This document shows positions 39,343-49,492 of a stretch of DNA of 64,000 bases, piece by piece. Source of the DNA: Aspidapion aeneum (Eukaryota; Arthropoda; Insecta; Coleoptera; Brentidae); assembly GCA_963576565.1 (NCBI GenBank), contig OY755042.1, positions 99,752,185-99,816,184 on the forward strand, given 5' to 3'. The first letter of the stretch is position 1. Every line of letters begins with the position of its first letter. A model generated the notes under the pieces. The model made no database searches. It was not told where the DNA came from and saw only the letters and a program-made list of their open reading frames with translations. Position numbers and translations under genes: made by a program.

Positions 39343-39360
39343 TGGCGCAGTCGTACGGAT
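39343..39360 (+). other. Primer binding site (tRNA-Ser type)
   Basis: TGGCGCAGTCG begins two bases after the LTR and is complementary to the 3' end of a serine tRNA, as in the 17.6/297 group of errantiviruses. Confidence 0.8.
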
Positions 39361-39620
39361 AGTTTAACACACGCGAAAACACGAGTATTCTAATTCGCGA
39401 GTGGTGAAGCTCCAGCTCTTTAAGCTATCAAGAATCTACAGCAACCAAGAAGTTACACAGCAACAAAGAAGTTACAAAGCAACCAAGTAGTTACATAGGC
39501 AACCAAGAAGCTAGACAGCAACGAACCAAGCGTCCTCGCAACCAACGGATACGGAAGGAACACCTAGTGAAGCCCCTGGTAGCCGAACACGTGGAGACAA
39601 ATGGTCCAGCTAAAGCTTTT

Positions 39621-39626
39621 GTGAGT
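39621..39626 (+). promoter_or_regulatory. Candidate splice donor for env mRNA
   Basis: GTGAGTAAG lies 20 nt after an upstream ATG (39601) in the leader. Paired with the acceptor before env it would yield the spliced env message known in this group; the short upstream frame would be in phase with env. Confidence 0.45.
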
Positions 39627-39850
39627 AAGACAATTGAATCATCACGTTTTATTATTTTTTTTCAAATAAGTTGATATTTTGAAAAATCTGTTCGATTTTC
39701 TAAGCCTGACTTTTACAATTTTGAATTTTTAAGAATTTTTTTTTTTTTCAATTTAAAAAAAAAGTCAAAAATAAAATTTAGTTTTAAGAAACAAAATCTA
39801 AAAAAATTTAATTTAAGTTTTAAAATACGAGAAATCAAAAACCATTCAAA

Positions 39851-41257
39851 ATGACTGAACCTCGTAATAACCAACCAGCAAACGTACCAGCAAACCAACC
39901 TATAGTTGAGGTTGAACCTTATCGTTTATCGGAAATTTTCTCAATAATCCCTGAATACGATGGAGATCAAATATTTTTAGGAACTTTTATCAATGCTTGC
40001 GATTGTGCTTATAACATGGCCGTCGGAGATCAACGCGATTTATTGGTCATACACATTAAAAATAAATTAAAAGGAAAAGCCGCACAATTAGTAAACTCTC
40101 GAAATCCTCTTTCTTGGATTCAAATTAAACAATTATTAACAACATATTATGGAGATACGCGAGACCTTTCTTCATTAATTCAAGATCTACAAAGACTCAA
40201 ACAACAAACAAACGAATCACCTTTAATGTTTTTCAATAGATTACAAGTTATGAATTCAAAAATGCACGCTTGTATTCAAAAATCAAATTTAAATATGCTT
40301 CAAAAAGATGCACAAATCCAAATTATAGATTCTATGGCATTAAATACGCTTTTAACAGGATTAGAATCGCGCATAGGTCATATTGTCCGTGCTAGCAATC
40401 CAAAAGATTTACTTGAAGCACAAGTAAGAATAAGACGCGAACTACAACTTTCATATTTTGAAACACAAAAAACTCCAAACCGACCCAATGTTTCAAATAA
40501 TCCCATACAAAATAGACAAAATAATTTTCAATCGCGAAGAACAGCTTCTCAACCACAAAAATGTTTTAAATGTAATCGTTTAGGTCATCACGGAAGTGAA
40601 TGCCGTACTTTTGTACAGAGACCCCCGGTCTACACAAATCAAAATCAACAATTTAACCAAAATTTTCAAAGACCCAATTTTGCCCAAAATCAAAATCAAC
40701 AATCTAACCAAAATTTTCAAAGACCCAATTTTGCCCAAAATCAACCAAGCACCTCTAGAAATTTTGTACCCCAAAACCAACAAAATAATTTTAGACCATC
40801 AGTAATTCAAAGAAATCCAAATTACAATTCCCCACAACATAGAGCACATGTAGTAAACTATTTTGATGAATATTTTAATAATTTTGACAACTACAATCCC
40901 TATGATCCCAATTTTGAAAATTTTAACAACTATGATCCTTATGATCCAAATTTTGAAAATTTTCAGGATGAAAATCAGTTTCATTACGAAAATGAAATCT
41001 CACAAGAATTTTCGAATAATTTTGAAGAACAATATTTAAATGACATAAGTCAATACAATTTTAATCAACCCGGAATATATCAAAATTTTGAAAATCAAAA
41101 TCAAATTTTGCCACTAGAAACCCAAAATTTTCAAATTACTTCCAATCAAAACCATCCACCCCAATCGATTCAAGAAACAGATACCCAATTAGAACAAACT
41201 ACTACGAAAATCCAACACATGTCAATCGATCAAACACCAGAACAAACATTCGTGTAA
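39851..41257 (+). CDS. gag: Gag polyprotein
   Basis: 468 residues from ATG 39851. It forms the core particle and packages RNA. N-terminal half (about 20-210) is the helical capsid-like region of Ty3/gypsy Gag. A single CCHC zinc knuckle is at residues 238-251 (CFKCNRLGHHGSEC); gypsy itself is reported to lack one. The rest is very rich in Asn, Gln and Phe, with a 17-residue near-perfect tandem repeat (FNQNFQRPNFAQNQN...) near 262-297 and a second repeat on YDPNFENF near 350-375. pol lies in the -1 frame and overlaps the gag end by 165 nt, so ribosomal frameshifting is expected; heptamer AAATTTT at 41125-41131 is in the right phase. Confidence 0.93.
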   Translation: MTEPRNNQPANVPANQPIVEVEPYRLSEIFSIIPEYDGDQIFLGTFINACDCAYNMAVGDQRDLLVIHIKNKLKGKAAQLVNSRNPLSWIQIKQLLTTYYGDTRDLSSLIQDLQRLKQQTNESPLMFFNRLQVMNSKMHACIQKSNLNMLQKDAQIQIIDSMALNTLLTGLESRIGHIVRASNPKDLLEAQVRIRRELQLSYFETQKTPNRPNVSNNPIQNRQNNFQSRRTASQPQKCFKCNRLGHHGSECRTFVQRPPVYTNQNQQFNQNFQRPNFAQNQNQQSNQNFQRPNFAQNQPSTSRNFVPQNQQNNFRPSVIQRNPNYNSPQHRAHVVNYFDEYFNNFDNYNPYDPNFENFNNYDPYDPNFENFQDENQFHYENEISQEFSNNFEEQYLNDISQYNFNQPGIYQNFENQNQILPLETQNFQITSNQNHPPQSIQETDTQLEQTTTKIQHMSIDQTPEQTFV

Positions 41258-44200
41258 ATACCAATCTACATAATTTAAACTCAAAAAATCTTTTTTATAT
41301 TAATGACGCAACAAATAAATTTAAACTTTTAATTGACACCGGCGCAGGAATTTCAGTATTTAAAGAAAAAACAGTCGAAAATTATAATAATCGATTTGCA
41401 GAAAATGTAATAGTACAAGGAATAACCGATGAAAAAATTCCAATCACTCAATCAGTTTTAATCCCTTTCGCTAAAGACGATCCACTAAAAGTCTATATTT
41501 GTAATTTAGACATAGAATTTGACGGAATATTAGGACTCGATTTTCTTGAACATTACCAGTGCGTAATTGACTTAAATTCGAAACAGCTATGCACCAATTT
41601 TAAAACAATACCTTTAATTCAAGTAACAGAAAAAACTTTCGAACAAAATCTCGAAAATAATCAAAATCAAATAAATCAAACCATACCACCAATACCGAAA
41701 CCAAGATTAATTCAAAATCAAAAAACGCCACCAATACCAAAACCGCGAATAAATATAAATCAAAATAATTTTCAAAATCAAATATCTCTAGAACCGCGAA
41801 CCGAACAAGTTTTCAAATTAAAATGTAATTTAAAAAACACAGATGCAATTTTAATTGGTCAAGAAATAGAAAAAGTAAGATTACCAAACGCCCTAGTCCA
41901 CATTAACGAAAATGGTGAATTTTATACGTCAGTAATAAATCCCAATGCTATTCCTAAAACAATAAATTTTAACAACTTGTCTTTCGAACCCATACCAAGT
42001 GTTCACGATATTTTAAATTTTAATACCAATGAAGACGAACTCATTGACAGAATCGATCTTATTAAAAATCAATTAAGACTAGAACATCTAAATTACGAAG
42101 AAAAAGAACTAATTTCAAATCTTTGTTTTGAATTTTCTGATATTTTCTATATCGAAGGAGATCAATTAACCTTCACTAATGAAATCAAACATACAATTGA
42201 AACCAACAATGCTCATCCAATTTTTACTAAATCATATCGGTACCCTCAAATACACAAAGAGGAAGTAAAAACACAGAATAATAAAATGCTCGATCAAAAA
42301 ATAATCCGACCATCAATTTCCCCGTGGTCATCACCTGTTTGGGTAGTCCCAAAAAAACTTGACGCCTCTAACAAACAAAAATGGAGAGTAGTAATCGATT
42401 ATAGAAAACTGAATGAAGTAACAGTTGACGATAAATATCCACTTCCAAATATTTCAGATTTATTAGATCAGTTAGGTAAATGTCAATATTTTACAACACT
42501 TGATTTAGCATCCGGTTTTCACCAAATTGAAATTGATCAAAAAGATATTCAAAAAACAGCCTTTTCTGTCGAAAATGGACACTACGAATTTGTTCGTATG
42601 CCATTTGGTTTAAAAAATGCACCCTCCACATTTCAACGTGTGATGGATAACATTTTATTAGGCATTCTAAATGAACGTTGTTTAGTTTATATGGACGACA
42701 TTATTGTTTATTCACCAACAATTCATGAACACATTTCACGTCTTTCCGAAGTTTTCCAAAGATTACGAAAATCAAATTTAAAAATTCAACCTGACAAATG
42801 CGAGTTTTTACGAAAAGAAGTAGCATACCTCGGACATTTAATTACCGAAAATGGAGTAAAACCAAACCCTGATAAAGTAAAATGTATTCAAAACTTTCCA
42901 GAATTAAAAAATCCTCGTGACGTAAAATCATTTCTCGGACTTGCCGGATATTATCGAAGATTCATACCGAACTTCGCGAAAATCTCAAAACCCTTAACAA
43001 AACTTCTTCAAAAAGATACAAAATTTATTTTTTCTAAAGAATGTCAAGAAGCTTTTGAAACACTCAAAAATGCATTAATTTCTGATCCAATATTAATTTA
43101 TCCAAATTTTGAAGAACCCTTCATTTTAACTACAGACGCGAGCGCATTTGCGATAGGAGCCGTACTTTCACAAGGTCCAATTGGTAAAGACCTTCCGATA
43201 GCTTTTGCATCGAGAACCCTTTGTAGTGCAGAAACTAAATACTCCACTATTGAAAGAGAACTATTAGCAATAGTATGGTCCGTAAAACACTTTCGACCTT
43301 ACCTTTTTGGTAGAAAATTCACTATAGTCACCGATCATAGACCTCTAACCTGGCTACTTTCAATTAAAGACCCCGGTAGCAGATTAGCACGTTGGCGATT
43401 AAAATTAGAAGAATATAGTTTTAAAATCATTCATAAACCCGGTAAAATCAATAAAAATGCAGACGCTTTATCGCGAATAAAAATCAATCATTTCAAAGAC
43501 TGTATAGACTTTAAATCAAACATTAAAATTTTTGCAAACAACGAAAATAACGATCAAGAACCAATTTTTAACGAAGAAGATGATCAAAAAATAACAGATG
43601 AATTTAACAGATTTGTTGAACTTTACAAGACGCGATCCCTAATTGATTATTCTAAAATCGAAACCTCGAATGATCAATTATTAGATAAATCAAATAAATT
43701 AATAGTAACCTTTTTCCGACAAAATAAAATGGAAGATTTACATTTTAAAATTATTGATGATATTTTTGAAGAAGAGTTCCACCTTGAGGAATTAAAAATT
43801 AATATTGTTTCTAGCAAAACAGTTAAAGATCGTAAATATTTTATTATAGCTCTACCATTCGATAATGATGATTGTTCACAACATTTATTTTATTGCCTTT
43901 TTAAAGATCAAAATGAATTTGAAATTAACAAAACATATTGCATCGAAAACAATCTAGATTTACCAACTTTAGAGATGCTATCTTACATCTTTTCTGATAA
44001 AGACATAAAATTAAAAATTTGCCAAAATATAATAACAACCCCCGACGAAGATGAAATCCCAATAATTTTAGAAAATTATCACTTAGGAAAAAGCAACCTA
44101 CACCGTGGAATAAATGAAACAGTTAGACGCATTAGAGAAAAATATAATTGGCGTGGTTTAACAAAAAACGTAGAAGATTTCATAAAAAAATGTGAAACTT

Positions 44201-45075
44201 GTCAAAAAGTAAAAATTGTTCGTAAAAATCTAAGCAGACCCTTCGTTGTAACAGAAACACCACGTACCCCTTTTGAACGAATCAATATCGATATTTTCGA
44301 ATACCCCACCAGAAATTACGCGTTAACGGTACGGGATGAATTAACAAAATTTACACAAGCTTACGCAATGAGTGATAAAAAAGCAAGTACAGTAGTTAGT
44401 ACTATTTTACTATTTTTCCAACATTTCGGTGTACCCTTACGAATACATTGCGATTATGGCAAAGAATTTGATAATACCCTTTTAAAAGATTTATGTACCC
44501 TATACGATGTTAAGTTAACATTTTCTAGCGTAGCACATCCACAGTCAAACGGTTCACTAGAACGATTTCACGCAACCCTTTGCGAAATGATTAGAATCAA
44601 TAAACAAGAAAACCCTGAAGATCATTGTTTTAGCGTTCTTCCATACGCAGTAATTTGCTATAATAATACAAAAAACAAAACACACGGATTTACCCCTTAC
44701 GAACTCGTTTTCGGACATACATCAAGTAGACCCCCCGAAAAACTTTATAATCAAGATCAATTGATATCTAAATATGTACGCGATTTAAATAATAGAATGG
44801 ACTATTTTTACAAATTAGCTAGAAATAGAACTGATCAATCGAAACAAAAATCGAAAGAACGATTTGACGAACACGTACGAAAGAATCTCCCTGAATTTAA
44901 TGTAGGAGACAAAGTTTGGCTTAAAGAATCACAAATCAAATCCAAATCAGAAAACTTATTTAATGGTCCTTTTGAAATTTTAGAAATACATCGTAATTCT
45001 GCAACACTTAAAAACCCACAAACAAATCAATTAACCAAAGTTAATTTTGATAGGTTAAAACCGTGCTTTGAATAA
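41092..45075 (+). CDS. pol: Pol polyprotein: protease, RT, RNase H, integrase
   Basis: Open from after the TGA at 41089-41091 to the stop at 45073; the first ATG (41977) lies inside the polyprotein, so expression needs the -1 shift from gag. Aspartic protease LIDTGAG (near 41329) with ILGLDFL; reverse transcriptase LDLASGF and YMDD (42688-42699); RNase H TTDASAFAIGAVLS (from 43129) with the later ERELLAIV block; integrase HHCC finger (His 44080, CETC 44191) and DD35E triad at 44290, 44452 and 44560; then a C-terminal NVGDKVWLKE/FNGPFEI chromodomain-less tail. It copies the RNA genome and inserts the DNA. All catalytic residues are present and no frame break is seen. Confidence 0.95.
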   Translation, partial: KSKSNFATRNPKFSNYFQSKPSTPIDSRNRYPIRTNYYENPTHVNRSNTRTNIRVNTNLHNLNSKNLFYINDATNKFKLLIDTGAGISVFKEKTVENYNNRFAENVIVQGITDEKIPITQSVLIPFAKDDPLKVYICNLDIEFDGILGLDFLEHYQCVIDLNSKQLCTNFKTIPLIQVTEKTFEQNLENNQNQINQTIPPIPKPRLIQNQKTPPIPKPRININQNNFQNQISLEPRTEQVFKLKCNLKNTDAILIGQEIEKVRLPNALVHINENGEFYTSVINPNAIPKTINFNNLSFEPIPSVHDILNFNTNEDELIDRIDLIKNQLRLEHLNYEEKELISNLCFEFSDIFYIEGDQLTFTNEIKHTIETNNAHPIFTKSYRYPQIHKEEVKTQNNKMLDQKIIRPSISPWSSPVWVVPKKLDASNKQKWRVVIDYRKLNEVTVDDKYPLPNISDLLDQLGKCQYFTTLDLASGFHQIEIDQKDIQKTAFSVENGHYEFVRMPFGLKNAPSTFQRVMDNILLGILNERCLVYMDDIIVYSPTIHEHISRLSEVFQRLRKSNLKIQPDKCEFLRKEVAYLGHLITENGVKPNPDKVKCIQNFPELKNPRDVKSFLGLAGYYRRFIPNFAKISKPLTKLLQKDTKFIFSKECQEAFETLKNALISDPILIYPNFEEPFILTTDASAFAIGAVLSQGPIGKDLPIAFASRTLCSAETKYSTIERELLAIVWSVKHFRPYLFGRKFTIVTDHRPLTWLLSIKDPGSRLARWRLKLEEYSFKIIHKPGKINKNADALSRIKINHFKDCIDFKSNIKIFANNENNDQEPIFNEEDDQKITDEFNRFVELYKTRSLIDYSKIETSNDQLLDKSNKLIVTFFRQNKMEDLHFKIIDDIFEEEFHLEELKINIVSSKTVKDRKYFIIALPFDNDDCSQHLFYCLFKDQNEFEINKTYCIENNLDLPTLEMLSYIFSDKDIKLKICQNIITTPDEDEIPIILENYHLGKSNLHRGINETVRRIREKYNWRGLTKNVEDFIKKCETCQKVKIVRKNLSRPFVVTETPRTPFERINIDIFEYPTRNYALTVRDELTKFTQAYAMSDKKASTVVSTILLFFQHFGVPLRIHCDYGKEFDNTLLKDLCTLYDVKLTFSSVAHPQSNGSLERFHATLCEMIRINKQENPEDHCFSVLPYAVICYNNTKNKTHGFTPYELVFGHTSSRPPEKLYNQDQLISKYVRDLNNRMDYFYKLARNRTDQSKQKSKERFDEHVRKNLPEFNVGDKVWLKESQIKSKSENLFNGPFEILEIHRNSATLKNPQTNQLTKVNFDRLKPCFE

Positions 45076-45090
45076 AATAAAAATCTTTTA

Positions 45091-45096
45091 TTTTAG
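45091..45096 (+). promoter_or_regulatory. Candidate splice acceptor for env mRNA
   Basis: A pyrimidine-rich TCTTTTATTTTAG ends at 45096, four bases before the env ATG at 45101, where errantivirus env acceptors are expected. Confidence 0.5.
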
Positions 45097-45100
45097 ATTA

Positions 45101-46999
45101 ATGGGAATAATCTCAATCGTTTCCAGTCAATATTCAATATTACCAATAAATAATACACTAGGACTATTTTATCATGAAGAATCCCTTATCAGAATTTCTA
45201 ATAATGAATGGACACTTGTTGTTTACAAAGATCTTTTACCATTTAAGAAAGCAATTGAGCATAATGACAAAATTTTAGATACCTTTATGGATCACTTTTC
45301 AATTAATAATAATCAAATTGCAAATTTCAAATCGCAAATTAAAACGCATGTTAGCCTTTTAAAACAAATTTCTAATTACGTTAATATTAAATACGAAGAA
45401 CTTATCTCGGATACAAAAGAAAAATCATATAGGCAAAAACGTGGAATATTTAATGGCATCGGAACTATTTGGAAATCTATTACAGGAAATTTAGATGCAT
45501 CAGACGGAGAATACTTTAATGATTGTATTAATAAAGTATCGACTGATGAGAAAAATATTGAAAGATTATTGCAAAAACAAATTTCAGTAACAACCTCTGT
45601 TATTAAAAGTTTTAATACGACTTTACAAAAATTACAAATTGATGAAGAAACGTTTAATCATGATATTAAATTAATTCAATATTTAGTTACTTCGATTTCT
45701 GATAACGCTGCCTATGCAGAAGCACAAATAAAAGCATTAGATTTATGCGAATCGCTTATGGAAAGTTACACCTTTATTAAAGATTCATTAAATGACGCGT
45801 TAAACGCAGTAACTTTTGCACGTTTAAAAATATTGCATGGTTCAATAATAAAACCATCGGATTTGGTAGATTCATTGAAAAAGATTTCTCATTCATTACA
45901 AAAAAATAATTTGCCTTTACCAATATCAATCTCAACGGTAGCCCAATACATTAATTTAATTGAACTTAGTGCTTTTCAAACCGAATCAAAAATAGTATTT
46001 GTTCTTAAAATACCTCTTATAGACCCTTCGACTTATACTTTATACAGACTTTACCCAATACCAATATTAGATAATCGAACAGGTCTTCACCATACTATAT
46101 CAACAATTAATAAATTTATTGCGCGTGACGATGATTCAATGTTTTTCGTCACCTTCCACAACGTGGACCACTGCAAGATCATCGAAAGAAGAACGAAGCT
46201 CTGTTCCAAAGTACTTCCGTACCCCATCGACAGTGATGCTATTTGTGAAGCTCAACTATTGAAGCAACAAACTCAGCTGCCGAAAACATGTCAAACAACC
46301 ATTTTCCATGCACAAGGCTACAATGTTCAACCACTTGAAGAAAATCAATGGCTAGTTACTATGTCAGAACCAGTACCTACCAATATCAAATGCAAGAATC
46401 AAGAAATCATTACGAAATTAATTGAAACCAATAGTATAGTTCGTTTCAAATCAACATGCAATGCTTTTATTGGAAGTACGAGGATTCATTCTGAAACCAT
46501 ACTTCAAGAAAGTACCTTCGAAGAAATAAATTCACCAATAATCAATATTCCATATACTTGTTGTAAAGATATGCCTGCAATCCCCAAAATTCAAGGTCTA
46601 AAACCATTAAAGTTAAGCAAAATAAACGTCGAAGATCTGAATATTGCACAACATAATCTTAACCAATATTCAGAAGAATTAGATAAAATGATCAATCAAC
46701 CATTCATTCAAAAACACATTGATTGGTTTACTATCATTACAATAACATTGATAGTACTACTAGTAATTCTTTACATTATTAACAAATGTCGAAGACGCCG
46801 AAGAACAAGAAATGGTAATAATACCAATAACGATAATGATAATGGTAATGACTTTCCACCATTTCCAAAACCTAATCTACAAAGAATTAGGAATTTATCG
46901 AATATCTTACCAAGAAGAAGACCAAGCATACACATCGAAGATCAAATCGAAGAAGAAATCGAACCCAATGCAAAATTAATGATCAATCAATCATCTTAA
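45101..46999 (+). CDS. env: Envelope glycoprotein, errantivirus (baculovirus F-like) type
   Basis: 632 residues from ATG 45101, just past the pol stop (45073-45075); the frame is open slightly upstream but only from TTG. This class of Env mediates membrane fusion and cell-to-cell spread in some errantiviruses. A hydrophobic N-terminus (MGIISIVSS) could be part of a signal peptide. A furin-type site RQKR at residues 111-114 is followed by a Gly/Ile-rich segment (GIFNGIG), the usual fusion-peptide place. Near the C-terminus a ~22-residue membrane span starts at about 541 (WFTIITITLIVLLV), then a basic CRRRRR run and a cytoplasmic tail. No stops or frameshifts. Function in this insect is inferred. 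Confidence 0.9.
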   Translation: MGIISIVSSQYSILPINNTLGLFYHEESLIRISNNEWTLVVYKDLLPFKKAIEHNDKILDTFMDHFSINNNQIANFKSQIKTHVSLLKQISNYVNIKYEELISDTKEKSYRQKRGIFNGIGTIWKSITGNLDASDGEYFNDCINKVSTDEKNIERLLQKQISVTTSVIKSFNTTLQKLQIDEETFNHDIKLIQYLVTSISDNAAYAEAQIKALDLCESLMESYTFIKDSLNDALNAVTFARLKILHGSIIKPSDLVDSLKKISHSLQKNNLPLPISISTVAQYINLIELSAFQTESKIVFVLKIPLIDPSTYTLYRLYPIPILDNRTGLHHTISTINKFIARDDDSMFFVTFHNVDHCKIIERRTKLCSKVLPYPIDSDAICEAQLLKQQTQLPKTCQTTIFHAQGYNVQPLEENQWLVTMSEPVPTNIKCKNQEIITKLIETNSIVRFKSTCNAFIGSTRIHSETILQESTFEEINSPIINIPYTCCKDMPAIPKIQGLKPLKLSKINVEDLNIAQHNLNQYSEELDKMINQPFIQKHIDWFTIITITLIVLLVILYIINKCRRRRRTRNGNNTNNDNDNGNDFPPFPKPNLQRIRNLSNILPRRRPSIHIEDQIEEEIEPNAKLMINQSS

Positions 47000-47029
47000 T
47001 AAAAGTTGCCGTATAACGCCAACTTTTTC

Positions 47030-47042
47030 AAAAAGAGGGGAG
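47030..47042 (+). other. Polypurine tract
   Basis: AAAAAGAGGGGAG directly before the 3' LTR primes plus-strand DNA synthesis. Confidence 0.85.
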
Positions 47043-47043
47043 C

Positions 47044-47486
47044 TGTTATATGAAAATATCCTGCCTACACTTAGAAGAAACCAGAACCTTCTATGAAACC
47101 CGAGAACCTTCCAGATAAGAAGCTTATTCTGCTGACTTGCGTTTCCCATGAAATAAACAACACGTGCATTCAAGCCGAATCAACACTTTATTTCTCAGAA
47201 CCTTTCAAGATAAGAAGACCATTCTGCTGACTTGCGTCTCTCACGGAATAAACAACACGTGCATTCCTGCCGAATTGCACTTTAGTTTAAGTCTAGAATA
47301 TTAAGGAATTATTCCATTGCTTAATCAGCACATTTTCTTTATATAAACTCAAATCATTGTAATGTTAATTCATTCTCTTTAGAATCGTTCTTAAGTACAC
47401 GTTCAATTATAACGTTTAAGTCCTATATTGTATTTAATCAAAATAAAGTTTTTTAAAAAGTTAAAAGTAAACTTTAAAGTATAACA
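47044..47486 (+). repeat. 3' LTR
   Basis: 443 bp, no difference from the 5' LTR seen by eye. Confidence 0.96.
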
Positions 47487-47506
47487 TATATATATATTTA
47501 TCGGTT

Positions 47507-48258
47507 TCACAACGTTCTACGTCTTCCGATACCCAATCTCCACTCGTTTCTGTTTTCCCATAATTCATCATCTAGGCCTCTTATTCTTATTTCACTGTCT
47601 ATTCCTTGTCTCCAGCTTCTTCTTGGCCGTCCTCGTTTTCTTCGGCCAGTTGGTTTCCATTGTAGTATTTGTTTAGGTAGTCTTTGATCATTCATTCTTT
47701 GTACATGTCCGTACCACACCAGTTGTTTTGTTCTTATATCATCCACTAAAGTAGTAAGTTGATTTGCAACTCTTTCTCTTTTTGATTTCCCTGCTGCTCT
47801 TCTCCAATAGTCCATCTCCGTAGCGGAAAGCATTTTTTCTGTTCTATCCTTGATTGGGCATACTTCTGAGCCGTATGTAATAATACTTTTTACAATGGTG
47901 TTATATATAAGCTTTTTGTTATGTTTTGATATACTTTGGTCACAAGTTATTCCATTTAATAAAGTTATTGCTTTTCTTCCTTGTACGCTTCGATCTTTTA
48001 TAGCTTTGTCTAGTGTTCCGTCAGCTGTAATTTTTAGACCTAAGTATTTATACTCATCACAGGACTGAATTCGCTGCCCGGTATTTAAGATTAGATCCTG
48101 TTTCATTCCACCGATACACACATACTCTGTCTTAATGAGATTAACCTCTAGTCCCCACTTATTGTACTCTTCTATTAGCTTTCGTGTCATATACTCGAGG
48201 TCGTCATAATCCTGAGCCACTGATCATCGGCGAAACATAAAGTATTTTCGTGGTTTCG
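47507..48258 (-). pseudogene. LINE reverse transcriptase C-terminus, target of the provirus
   Basis: The 3' part of a non-LTR ORF2: an FADDQ catalytic block near 48225 is followed by a small deletion that shifts frame, then AQDYDDLEYMTRKLIEEYNK, YKYLGLKITADGTLDKAI, SIITYGSEVCPIKDR and a C-terminal GRRKRGRPRRSWRQGI/LGIGRRRTL tail. The 237-codon frame begins at GTG, not ATG. Its 3' end passes into AAATATATATA, the simple tail where the errantivirus inserted. Clade (RTE- or L2-like) not assigned. 5' truncated. Confidence 0.8.
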
Positions 48259-48873
48259 ACTAACGGAATTCCCATTTCCTAATAAAATCGTTTAATCAAA
48301 AACAAAATATCTTTCTTAACCTATAGTAAGAAAATACTACGTAAAAATTAAATAAATTCAGGTATACAATCATACAAAAAAGTATAAAGCTCCATTGATA
48401 CAAGTCAAAAATATTTGTAAGCCGTGCACACTATTAATTTTGAAGGATGGAGTACCAAAAAATATTTAACCAGAAGGGACACTTCAAAAGAACACTATTA
48501 ATGTCTATAAAAGTCTATAAAGGACCATATTTTAAAGCAATTTGACCATATTAAAGGCAATTGGTTAAAGAAAAGGCCAAACAGCTGCTCCTATATGTCA
48601 TATATCTTCTCTCTACTAAAACGACGAAAAATCTATTACTAATTGTTTGGAGGGTGGCGGATTTCATTCATCCCACATGACTTGACTTTTCCATTGTCAG
48701 CTGTTTTTTGTGCAAAATAATATATAGAACCTACCTGGATACTTAAGAATTTATTAAACATACTTTTTAATAAGTGCTATATACCACTTTATAGTGGGGT
48801 ACAACCCGCCCACAAAACTCGATTCATTCCATTAATTGCAAGCCATTGGTAGAGACAAGTTATTTCCCACAAC

Positions 48874-49492
48874 TAGTGCTGTAAAATTAGCAGGAATATA
48901 TTTTCGGAAATATTTACGGAATTATTTCCTGAAACATTGGAAATATATGGAAATATATGAAATATTAAAAAAGAAATAAGAGAAAAGGGAATATATGTAT
49001 TTATAGAAATCATAACAAAACACCGGAAAACGGAACACAAATCAGGAGTTATTCAAACATATAAACAGAAATAAGGCTAAATTTGTACAACAATAATCTC
49101 ATTCTTGACACACTACACTATTCACTAGTCGAGCAAGAGGCATATCTTCATGGCTGTCATCCGAATCACACTTAATCTCCATATCATTATTCTTGAGACA
49201 ACTTTTTACTACTTTTTTTCGTTGGCCTATGCTATTTGTTATAGTAAACAGCTGATGAGTGCAAAAAGTTATCTCAAAAATTATGATATGGAGATTAATA
49301 ACATCGTCTTGCCAGTCTACTTCCTCAAAATCTTCAATAGTAGATATCGGAAATAAAAATTGTTCTATGGTAAGCTTATAGGGTTAAAAAATATGAAAGA
49401 TAATATTTTTTTAAATATTTCCAATTTTCCCAATATTTCCAATATTCCCAAGACCCGTTCGGAAATTTAGAATATTTCCATTTTCATCACTA
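48874..49492. mobile_element. hAT-type non-autonomous element
   Basis: Ends TAGTGCTGTAAAATTAGCAG and inverted TTTCCATTTTCATCACTA. The flanks CCCACAAC (48866-48873) and CGCACAAC (49493-49500) differ at one base. The ends are full of GGAAATAT motifs. Its right part is carried along in the tandem array that follows. Confidence 0.75.

Larger units (their letters stand above)
38898..47486 (+). mobile_element. Complete errantivirus (gypsy-type endogenous retrovirus)
   Basis: An 8.6-kb provirus: 5' LTR, tRNA-Ser-type primer site, gag, pol, env, polypurine tract, 3' LTR. The 4-bp duplication TATA flanks it (38894-38897, 47487-47490); errantiviruses favour such YRYR/TATA targets. The two 443-bp LTRs look identical and all three frames are open, so insertion is recent and the copy may be competent. 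It sits in the TA-rich tail of a LINE (47507-48258). Confidence 0.96.

Noticed and set aside
45068..45100. Upstream start for env at 45068
   Set aside because: The codon there is TTG; the first ATG is 45101, right after a likely splice acceptor.
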